NCBI GenBank assembly: GCA_028690665.1
Contig: JAQVAV010000023.1
Coordinates: 1-33,161 of the forward strand
Source: Paludibacter sp.
GTDB lineage: Bacteria; Bacteroidota; Bacteroidia; Bacteroidales; Paludibacteraceae
Reading direction: 5' to 3'
Length of the DNA stretch: 33,161 nucleotides
Positions within the stretch are counted from its first letter, which is position 1. Each line of letters opens with the position of its first letter. Position numbers and translations under genes: made by a program. The notes under the pieces are model-generated. The model was not told where the DNA came from. It worked only from the letters and a program-made list of their open reading frames with translations, and did no database searches. Below, one piece after another: positions 1-6,471 of this stretch.

Positions 1-935
1 ATGCAACAATCTGTTCCTCTGATTTGCCTTACCTCTGGCATGGAAAATCATTTACCGCACCAGGAACTTATACCGATACTTTGATTAATGTTGCTGGTTG
101 CGATAGCATTACCACTTTGAATCTGACGGTAAATGTCCCAACCAGTTCAGAGACGAATCTAACAGTTTGCAATAAAGAACTTCCACTAAACTGGAACGGA
201 AAAACTATTGCCGCTGCCGGTATTTATACCGATACTTTGACTAATTCCGTTGGTTGCGATAGCATTACCACATTGAATCTGACGGTAAATGTCCCAACCA
301 GTTCAGAGACGAATCTAACAGTTTGCAATAAAGAACTTCCACTAAACTGGAACGGAAAAACTATTGCCGCTGCCGGTATTTATACCGATACTCTGATTAA
401 TGTTGCTGGTTGCGATAGCATTACCACTTTGAATCTGACGGTAAATGTCCCAACCAGCTCCGAGACCAATGCAACAATCTGTTCCTCTGATTTGCCTTAC
501 CTATGGCATGGAAAATCATTTACCGCAACAGGGACTTATATCGATACTCTGATTAATGTTGCTGGTTGCGATAGCATTACCACATTGAATCTGACGGTAA
601 ATGTCCCAACCAGTTCAGAGACGAATGCAACAATCTGTTCCTCTGATTTGCCTTACCTCTGGCATGGAAAATCATTTACCGCAGCAGGGACTTATACCGA
701 TACTCTGACTAATTCCGTGGATTGCGATAGTATCACTACTTTGAATCTGACAGTAAATGTCCCAACCAGTTCAGAGACGAATGCAATAATCTGTTCCTCT
801 GATTTGCCTTACCTCTGGCATGGAAAATCATTTACAGCAACAGGAACTTATACCGATACTCTGATTAATGTTGCTGGTTGCGATAGCATTACCACTTTGA
901 ATCTGACCGTGAATGTTCCTGTCTATTCCTTCGTT
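1..935 (+). repeat. Six tandem 156-bp coding repeats
   Basis: Units begin with the Asn codon at bases 0 (just outside), 156, 312, 468, 624 and 780, exactly 156 bp apart. The linker encoding TLNLTVNVPTSSET is almost invariant at DNA level. Two head versions occur: A (NATICSSDLPYLWHGKSF, units 1, 4, 5, 6) and B (NLTVCNKELPLNWNGKTI, units 2, 3). Two middle versions, INVAG and TNSVG/TNSVD, are distributed independently of the heads. Such low divergence suggests recent duplication or gene conversion. The array may be collapsed or expanded in assemblies. Confidence 0.95.
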
Positions 936-1766
936 CAAAGAATAATATGTCCATTGCAAATTCCATATTTCTGGAACGGTATTCAGTGCGATGATGCCGG
1001 TGTTTATATTTATAAAACTCAATCCCGGGCTGGTTGTGATAGTATTGTTCAACTTGATCTCAAGGTTGCAGACCCGATTGTAGTAACTACAGATGTGACT
1101 GTTTGTGGCTCGGATTTGCCTTATGTCTGGAATTCCAAAGAATTTAGTGAGCCCGGCATTTATACGGAAGCCCTGAAAACAGACGCCGGATGTGATAGTA
1201 TTGCAGTACTGAGGTTGAATGTAAATAATGGAAAGTCGGAAGTGAGAGCTGTGACTCTTTGCAACGGGGAGAGTTATAGTATTGACGGTGAATTTATAAA
1301 TAAGCCAGGAATCTATAAAATTAATTATCAGAATTTTGAGGGTTGTGATAGTACTATAATTTTAAATGTCAGTTATGATGAAGGTGTTGTAATATCTCAG
1401 GTAATACATTTGTTGCCAGGGGAATCTTATCAAATTAATGGAAATACGTATTATAACGAAGGGACTTATACAGATGTTGTTAAATCAAAAAATCAATGTG
1501 ATAGTATCGTTGTTACGCAGGTTGTTCTGTTAGATATTCCCAATACAATAACCCCTAATGGAGACGGAGTGAATGACGTGTTTATGAAAGGTTATAAACT
1601 AAAAATTTATAATAGAAATGGTATTTTACTTTATGAAGGAGATGATGGTTGGGATGGAACTTATAATGGCAGAACGGTAGGTTTTGATACTTATTTTTAC
1701 GTGCTCTATTTTGATGTGGAATCGGGACTCAAAACTAAAAAAGGATATGTTACGGTGGTTAGATAG
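1..1766 (+). CDS. Repetitive T9SS type B cargo surface protein (5' end outside window)
   Basis: The frame is open from the first base (codons in phase with base 3), so the gene starts upstream; no ATG start belongs here. About 588 residues are visible. First come six near-identical 52-residue modules, each with a Cys near the head (ICSSD or VCNKE) and a second in GCDSITTLNLTV. Four diverged modules follow (about 936-1536) that still keep the CDS-I motif. The C-terminus (about 1537-1763) has TITPNGDGVNDVF, then IYNRNG and GWDGTYNGR, the pattern of the gliding-motility-associated CHU_C domain, a T9SS type B sorting signal. Inference: a large secreted or surface-anchored adhesin-like protein exported through the outer membrane. 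The next gene, 12 bases on, encodes a PorP/SprF protein, the usual partner of type B cargo. Function of the repeats is unknown. Sure of the sorting domain, less of any role. Confidence 0.88.
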   Translation, partial: ATICSSDLPYLWHGKSFTAPGTYTDTLINVAGCDSITTLNLTVNVPTSSETNLTVCNKELPLNWNGKTIAAAGIYTDTLTNSVGCDSITTLNLTVNVPTSSETNLTVCNKELPLNWNGKTIAAAGIYTDTLINVAGCDSITTLNLTVNVPTSSETNATICSSDLPYLWHGKSFTATGTYIDTLINVAGCDSITTLNLTVNVPTSSETNATICSSDLPYLWHGKSFTAAGTYTDTLTNSVDCDSITTLNLTVNVPTSSETNAIICSSDLPYLWHGKSFTATGTYTDTLINVAGCDSITTLNLTVNVPVYSFVQRIICPLQIPYFWNGIQCDDAGVYIYKTQSRAGCDSIVQLDLKVADPIVVTTDVTVCGSDLPYVWNSKEFSEPGIYTEALKTDAGCDSIAVLRLNVNNGKSEVRAVTLCNGESYSIDGEFINKPGIYKINYQNFEGCDSTIILNVSYDEGVVISQVIHLLPGESYQINGNTYYNEGTYTDVVKSKNQCDSIVVTQVVLLDIPNTITPNGDGVNDVFMKGYKLKIYNRNGILLYEGDDGWDGTYNGRTVGFDTYFYVLYFDVESGLKTKKGYVTVVR

Positions 1767-1770
1767 GAGG
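1765..1770 (+). promoter_or_regulatory. Strong Shine-Dalgarno for the PorP/SprF gene
   Basis: AGGAGG overlaps the TAG stop of the upstream cargo gene and lies 8 bases before ATG 1779. A full-consensus ribosome binding site is unusual here, where most starts have only A-rich sequence upstream. It suggests translation of the second gene from the same mRNA by its own strong initiation or by re-initiation. Confidence 0.6.
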
Positions 1771-1778
1771 GGAGTGCT

Positions 1779-2708
1779 ATGATCAAAAAAGTATTGTTAA
1801 TACTAATTTGGCTTTTGGAAGCTTACTATGTAAATGCACAGTCCAATATCCGGTTAAATAATTACTGGGGTAGTATGAATTCTGTGACTCCTGCGTGGAT
1901 TTATGACAGGTATCAGGCGGTATTCAGCATGGCTGCACGAAAACAATGGGCTGGTCTGACAGGAGCTCCAGCTACTCTCTATGCTTCAGCCAGCACTTAT
2001 GTTGATGATATTAATGCTCAGTTTGGCATGTCAGTATTGCAGGATAAAATAGGTTACACAACATTTTCTAATTTTAATCTTTCCTATGGATTTGTTGCAA
2101 ATATAAATTACGATTGGCAATTGCATTTAGGAGTTGCCGGCGATTATCAGTATGCCGGATATGATTTAAGTCAGGTGTATACCGGAGCTGAATATATTGA
2201 TCCCGTTTTAGGTTCAAAACTTCAGGCCAAACATGAATTTAATGCTGATTTTGGCATTGAAATTTCTAATTTGAATTTTAAACTTGGATTTGCAAGTCAG
2301 AATATTTTCGAATTATTCACCACAGACACAAAGTTACAGACACCTACACAATTTTTATATATTCAGTATCGGCGGTTCGATAATTATTTGTTTAATTATG
2401 GGTTTGGAATTTGTGAAATTGAATATGCCGGAATTTATCAGGGCGAATTTAATGCGACCGGATATTTTAAATCTCCATCGGATTTCGGGCTGATTAACAA
2501 ACCGGATTTATTTGATTTAGGAATATTTTACAGAACCGGGAGTCAGGCCGGATTGATTCTCGGATTCAATATATCCGACGTCTTTCACGTATCATATTCG
2601 TATGATTATCATTTTAGCGGACTCGGATTTGGAACTTACGGGACAAACGAAATTATGCTGACCTATAATTTGAGATTTAAGCCAATGTGTCATAATTGCT
2701 GGTATTAG
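1779..2708 (+). CDS. PorP/SprF family T9SS outer membrane protein
   Basis: 309 residues. A signal peptide (MIKKVLLILIWLLEAYYVNA, cleavage before QSN) is followed near residues 48-70 by FSMAARKQWAGLTGAPATLY, matching the conserved 'RNQWxGLxGxPxT' block of the PorP/SprF family. The rest is rich in alternating aromatic and polar residues (for example FNLSYGFVANINYDW and FHVSYSYDYHF), as in an outer-membrane beta-barrel, and ends near a final strand (IMLTYNLRFK). Family knowledge: these proteins sit in the outer membrane and pair with adjacent type B cargo to secrete or anchor it. The gene follows the cargo gene by 12 bases, so co-transcription is likely. The divergence from PorP of Porphyromonas means it should not carry that name; it is probably a dedicated paralog for this cargo. 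Confidence 0.87.
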   Translation: MIKKVLLILIWLLEAYYVNAQSNIRLNNYWGSMNSVTPAWIYDRYQAVFSMAARKQWAGLTGAPATLYASASTYVDDINAQFGMSVLQDKIGYTTFSNFNLSYGFVANINYDWQLHLGVAGDYQYAGYDLSQVYTGAEYIDPVLGSKLQAKHEFNADFGIEISNLNFKLGFASQNIFELFTTDTKLQTPTQFLYIQYRRFDNYLFNYGFGICEIEYAGIYQGEFNATGYFKSPSDFGLINKPDLFDLGIFYRTGSQAGLILGFNISDVFHVSYSYDYHFSGLGFGTYGTNEIMLTYNLRFKPMCHNCWY

Positions 2709-2727
2709 GCTGATGATGTTGTTAAAA

Positions 2728-2863
2728 GAGGATGCCCGAGATAAGTGTTTATTCCGAACATGAATTAGATAAATTCAATTTGTAATATTGCCTCATTATC
2801 AATAACTTATAATTTGTGCTAATTTACTGATATTTGCGTTCTTTTTTCTTCTTGGACACCCTC
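2728..2863. mobile_element. Degenerate MITE-like repeat, copy 1
   Basis: The 214-base gap between the PorP/SprF gene and the next gene contains this about 136-bp stretch. Its left end reads GAGGATGCCCGAGATAAG; its right end, read on the other strand, begins GAGGGTGTCC. The right half (TAATTTGTG..AATTT..TGA.ATTTGCGTTC, then GACACCCT) aligns with the right half of the 9157-9287 element. Length and both ends agree with that copy, so I read this as an older, decayed member of the same non-coding family. No target-site duplication is evident. The left-half match is weak. Confidence 0.5.
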
Positions 2864-2922
2864 TTGCATTTTTAAAATGACAGATTTTTAATTTATTGTA
2901 CGCCGTCAACAGTAAGAGATAC

Positions 2923-4227
2923 TTAAATCACAATTTTAAAAGATTTGTATCCTTGTCTTTGTTTTATTTGAAGCATAAAAAAGCCTTGTTTATATTCGGG
3001 CAAATTTATTGCTCCGGAGGTCTTTCCCGGATTTGTGTTGATTATACATTTCCCGGAACTGTCAATCATTCTGATTTTTTCCACAATATCCGTGGACTGA
3101 TAATACAGGGTATTCCCTTTTACATAAACCTTGAATTTACACGTGGGGCTAAGGTTTTCTGTGGCCGTCAGGTCGATGCTTATGCCTTCCATAAGATATC
3201 CCATTCCTTCTCCAAATGACATTTCCGTACAAATACGCCAGAATGATGATTTGTTTTCAAGAAAATAAGGATTTTTATCGATAGAGAGATTTACTCTGAA
3301 ATTGTAAATGGCTGGACTGACTTTTGTGATCTCATCAATAAACACTTCGTTGTAATCCACATCATATAAAGTTACATCTGTAATGCTCAAATTATCTATT
3401 CCTTTATATAAATTTAGGGTAAAACCGGTATTAGTCAGATTACTGATAAAACCCTTGTTGGAATAAAGCGTATTTCCCCAGGAAATCATTTGGTAAAAAC
3501 CTCCCACAGTTACTTCATCTCCTGTTCCCCGAACCAATATTTTATAACCGGCGTCTTCCTCTGTTGTTATATATGTTTGTCCGGTAGCATTGGCTATGGG
3601 AGCTGCTTCGTATGTGGCAGGATTCACTCTGTACCATTGGTAAGCAATTCCACCTTCTACTTCGCTGTAATCCGAAAGCTTTTTGGCTGTAAATTCAGCA
3701 CTTAATCCTCTGCCTGTCCATGGAGACATAACCCCTGAAATAGCCATGCTTTCATCCAAATAGGATGAACTAAAATAAGTATCCACATTCGACACAATTG
3801 CTAACTGAGCATTGGAAGTATAGCCGTTTTTAGGGCCACCCATTAGCATAATCCGGAAATTTGTGTTGCTGTAAATGTAAAAACAGAAGTTGTCTCCGTC
3901 GGTTGTAAGCTCTTCGTTGTAATACAGGTAGTCTGCCCACTGGCCATTTTCGTTTTCATATTGCAATTTGGCACTGTCGGCTTCAAATTCGGATGGATAT
4001 GGAAATGTCATATAGACTTCGGCAACTGTTCCCGAAGATAAAAAGTAGTTGGTACGGTCACATGAGACAATCATGAGACCTGCAATTTTTCCTTCTTCCG
4101 AAGTAAATTCTTGAAATGAAGGTAAACTTCCGCCTTCCCCGGGTACAAAATCATTTGCGTAAATACTCAAAGAGATAAAAGTCAGGCAAATGAACACTAA
4201 ATTCTGCATTGATTGAATTGATTTCAT
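2923..4227 (-). CDS. Secreted protein with Ig-like segment and T9SS type A-like tail
   Basis: 434 residues, not recognised as a named family. The N-terminus has a signal peptide (MQNLVFICLTFISLSIYA, cut before NDF); translation could start at MKSIQSM (4227) or at the second Met six codons on. Around residues 190-240, AYQWYRVNP...ANATGQTYITTEEDAGY is the 'QWYR ... TY ... D-GY' pattern of bacterial Ig-like domains. The last 70 residues (KFKVYVKGNTLYYQS, IRMIDSSGKCI, GFFMLQIK, KSFKIVI) follow the order of a type A Por-secretion C-terminal domain, though the usual 'YPNP' is absent. Inference: an extracellular or surface protein exported by T9SS. It stands alone on the minus strand and converges with the PorP/SprF gene. 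No Shine-Dalgarno is seen. Confidence 0.78.
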   Translation of the reverse strand: MKSIQSMQNLVFICLTFISLSIYANDFVPGEGGSLPSFQEFTSEEGKIAGLMIVSCDRTNYFLSSGTVAEVYMTFPYPSEFEADSAKLQYENENGQWADYLYYNEELTTDGDNFCFYIYSNTNFRIMLMGGPKNGYTSNAQLAIVSNVDTYFSSSYLDESMAISGVMSPWTGRGLSAEFTAKKLSDYSEVEGGIAYQWYRVNPATYEAAPIANATGQTYITTEEDAGYKILVRGTGDEVTVGGFYQMISWGNTLYSNKGFISNLTNTGFTLNLYKGIDNLSITDVTLYDVDYNEVFIDEITKVSPAIYNFRVNLSIDKNPYFLENKSSFWRICTEMSFGEGMGYLMEGISIDLTATENLSPTCKFKVYVKGNTLYYQSTDIVEKIRMIDSSGKCIINTNPGKTSGAINLPEYKQGFFMLQIKQRQGYKSFKIVI

Positions 4228-4724
4228 ATTCTCGAAATTTAAGAATTAATAAAAATCAGCCTGGAAATTTGACGATTGCAGTAATGTGTTGCTTGATAGA
4301 TAGTTAATAGCTTATTGAGAAAATTCCGGATAACACTTTATTCGGAGATAATAATTTTAATCGGAGAGGTTTGTGTTATACTGTACAAATATATGTAAAT
4401 AATTGTAAAACAGACAGGACGAAAGCAATATTTTCTGAAAAGGCTGAAAAAGTTCGTTTTTTCAGTAGAACTGATTTTTATCCCTTTGTTGAGCGAAGTG
4501 ATTTTTGTTTCGTTCAAGTTAAAAGCAAGTCTCATGACTTGCAAATTCGAATATAATATTAAAAGTCAGAGCTTTTGCCAAACATCTGGTTGAATAAGTT
4601 TTTTACGCTACTGAGAAAAGTATTAATGTCTTGTTAATTAGTGTTTTGTGGGTTATAACAACAGAGAATATAGAAAAAATAGTTCAGTTGGCATTTAGAT
4701 TTTTAAATAACAGATAAAAATTAT
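4228..4724. other. Non-coding interval upstream of the broken lipoprotein gene
   Basis: About 500 AT-rich bases with no convincing gene; short open frames on both strands overlap each other and lack domain or signal features. One clean hairpin is visible: GCAAGTC at 4525-4531 and GACTTGC at 4536-4542 with a TCAT loop. It is not followed by a T-run, so it is not an obvious terminator. Confidence 0.5.
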
Positions 4725-4732
4725 TATTTTTG
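4725..4732 (+). promoter_or_regulatory. Bacteroidota -7 box (TATTTTTG)
   Basis: TATTTTTG matches TAnnTTTG. A transcript from here would start near 4739, so the heptanucleotide array at 4744 would lie in the untranslated leader of the lipoprotein gene at 4845. No good -33 TTTG is seen at the usual distance, which lowers confidence. Confidence 0.4.
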
Positions 4733-4743
4733 TAAAAACATAT

Positions 4744-4780
4744 ATATGAAATATGAAATATGAAATATGAAATATGAAAT
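4744..4780 (+). repeat. Heptanucleotide array (ATATGAA)5
   Basis: Five perfect copies of ATATGAA fill 4744-4778, followed by a partial copy. The array lies between a -7 box and the start codon at 4845, in non-coding sequence. Seven-base units slip readily in replication, so copy number could vary between strains and alter leader length by multiples of 7. Confidence 0.9.
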
Positions 4781-4844
4781 TAATAAAAAATAGTTAAGCT
4801 AATTATTTCCTTGAAAGTTTTATATAACATGCCAAAACAATCCG

Positions 4845-5576
4845 ATGAAACAGGGAACTTATATGGTTTTGTTTTTTATCATTCTTGTTTATTTCAGCTC
4901 CTGCAAACAAGAATTAAACAATGCTGATTACAAAAGAATTACACGGATAGATTCACTTTTAACTTCACAACCGGATGCAGTTCTTGATAGTCTGAAACTG
5001 ATAAATCTGAACCAACTTAGTCACTACAATAAAGCTTATTGTCAACTGCTTGAAGTGATTGCCAAAGACAAAACTTATTTCAACTTCACTACCGATAGCC
5101 TGATAAATCTGACGGTTGATGAGCTATTCTCGTATAAAACGAAGCATCCTGAAAGTTATGTACGTGCATTAATATATCAGGGCATTGTACGTTACCGTAT
5201 GAAAATTAACGATAGTACAGCTTATCAACCATTGAAAGAAGCTCTGAGAATTCTTCATGAGATGGCTTCTCCTGATTTAAGAAGCAGGTATTTGTGCTTA
5301 TATTACCTGGGAGAGATACATGATAAAAATAATAATATAAAGTTGGCAAAAAACTATTACATTAGAATATACTATGAAGTCGTCTTGACTTTTCGGAATA
5401 ATTCTTTATTCTGATTTAATTCTATCTTATTCAAAAGTCGAGATAAGTTCATTCTAATAAAATATGAAAAATCAATAGATTTGTTAAAATATGTGTTGAA
5501 AATTTATGATATGAATAATGGGAAGACAGAGGATGATTTAATAATACAACAACTAATCTCTAATTTGCATCTGTAA
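4845..5576 (+). pseudogene. TPR-type sensor lipoprotein, interrupted by a small palindromic insertion
   Basis: The intact start gives a lipoprotein signal (MVLFFIILVYFSSC, Cys lipidated). Then comes the N-terminal pattern of Bacteroidales TPR lipoproteins (RIDSLLTSQPDAVLDSL, later FTTDSLI) and a TPR helix pair, SRYLCLYYLGEIHDKNNNIK. Translation runs into an inserted element at 5363 and stops at TGA 5412-5414, leaving 189 residues with a foreign tail. The same frame resumes at 5457 as IKYEKSIDLLKYVLKIYDMN and ends at TAA 5574. Removing 96 bases rejoins AKNYYI to KYEKSID as plausible TPR sequence. Even restored, the protein would be about 211 residues, far shorter than relatives I know, which carry more TPRs, a membrane helix and a DNA-binding domain; the 3' part appears lost too. 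A truncated lipoprotein may still be made. Confidence 0.72.
5363..5456. mobile_element. 94-bp MITE-like palindromic element inside the lipoprotein gene
   Basis: The ends are TAGAAT and ATTCTA. The inner arms also match inverted: CTTGACTTTT near 5384-5393 against CTCGACTTTT on the other strand (5433-5442), each followed by a GAATA. It is flanked by AT on both sides (5361-5362 and 5457-5458), consistent with a 2-bp target duplication. Excising one flank plus the element restores the host gene's frame. It contains no gene. Its sequence differs from the 2728 and 9157 elements. Confidence 0.65.
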
Positions 5577-5629
5577 ATATAAATTTAGATTCTTTGCTAT
5601 ATAATATTGACAATTTAAAAGATATGATT

Positions 5630-6388
5630 ATGAAACACTACAAATTTTTATTGTTTTTATTGTCGGCCGGTTTATTGTTGACCGGTTGTAGTCAGATTGA
5701 GGATGATCCTTCAATTGGAGTTATCGATGTTTCTAAAGCATCCAATATCAAAAGAGGTGAACCTGTCGTTTTTAAATTTAAGAACGTACCTGATAGCAGT
5801 AATGTAGCATGGAACATTACACCTGCGGATGGGGTTGATTTAAGAGCGGTTGGTAGCAGTGCTTCTGTTCTATTTTCTTTTTCCGGAAATTATACAATAA
5901 ACGCCACGTATCAAAATACAGTTCTGAAAAGTAATGTGACGGTTTCCGACAGTGTTTATGCTCCGGTAACAAGCAGTTTAGTCCCTTTAATGCAGAATGA
6001 AACAATGAGTGTAACAGCGATTATCAACGACAGTTCGGCAGTAGGCAAACCGGAGATAGCATTGGTAACGCTCGTTTTCAGAACTTCGAACAAATATGAT
6101 TGCCTGAATAACTTTTTGTTGGTAAATAAAGATCCTGTAAGCGGTCTCATTTCATTCGAAGGTGTGTACACTCCTGATTCGAGGTTTTGTTCGGCGGGGC
6201 AACAAGAAGCGGAAGGTGCAATAACTCTGAATCCTGACCCTGAATTAAAAAACAATAAACTTGAAATTTCGCTCGTAGGAACTGTTTACAAGGGTTATTA
6301 TTATGTCTCGGATAAAAAACTGTATGTTGATTGGCCTTATACGGAAAAAATTGTCTTTACCGATGCAATTGTAGTAAATAATCAATGA
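5630..6388 (+). CDS. Lipoprotein with PKD-like N-terminal domain
   Basis: 252 residues from ATG 5630 (MKHYKFLL); an in-frame ATG two codons upstream (5624) and a TTG at 5594 are less likely starts because the signal peptide begins best at MKHYK. The lipobox is LLTGC, so the protein is probably anchored in the inner or outer membrane. Residues about 30-100 (GEPVVFKFKNVPDSSNVAWN ... FSGNYTINATY) resemble a PKD/Ig-like beta-sandwich, with the 'F-G-YTI-ATY' ending of PKD repeats. The remainder (residues about 110-250) matches no family I recognise. Two cysteines (YDCLNN and RFCSAG) could pair outside the cytoplasm. It sits between the broken lipoprotein gene and the CotH gene, with 83 bases to the latter; the three may once have formed one unit. 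Confidence 0.75.
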   Translation: MKHYKFLLFLLSAGLLLTGCSQIEDDPSIGVIDVSKASNIKRGEPVVFKFKNVPDSSNVAWNITPADGVDLRAVGSSASVLFSFSGNYTINATYQNTVLKSNVTVSDSVYAPVTSSLVPLMQNETMSVTAIINDSSAVGKPEIALVTLVFRTSNKYDCLNNFLLVNKDPVSGLISFEGVYTPDSRFCSAGQQEAEGAITLNPDPELKNNKLEISLVGTVYKGYYYVSDKKLYVDWPYTEKIVFTDAIVVNNQ

Positions 6389-6471
6389 TTACGGAACATA
6401 TAAAAATCAATTTTATTTGACCGTACAAACAAATATGTAGCCGGTCAGAGAGTTACAGATAATAAGCTACT

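Noticed and set aside
1-935. Regular direct repeats that could suggest a CRISPR array
   Set aside because: Units are contiguous 156-bp coding modules in one open frame with no unique spacers.
828-1052. Minus-strand open frame inside the cargo gene
   Set aside because: It lies entirely within the strong plus-strand coding repeats and has no domain or signal features; it is a shadow.
4338-4556. Overlapping short open frames on both strands
   Set aside because: They overlap each other, have no start context, no recognisable motif and no codon pattern like the real genes.
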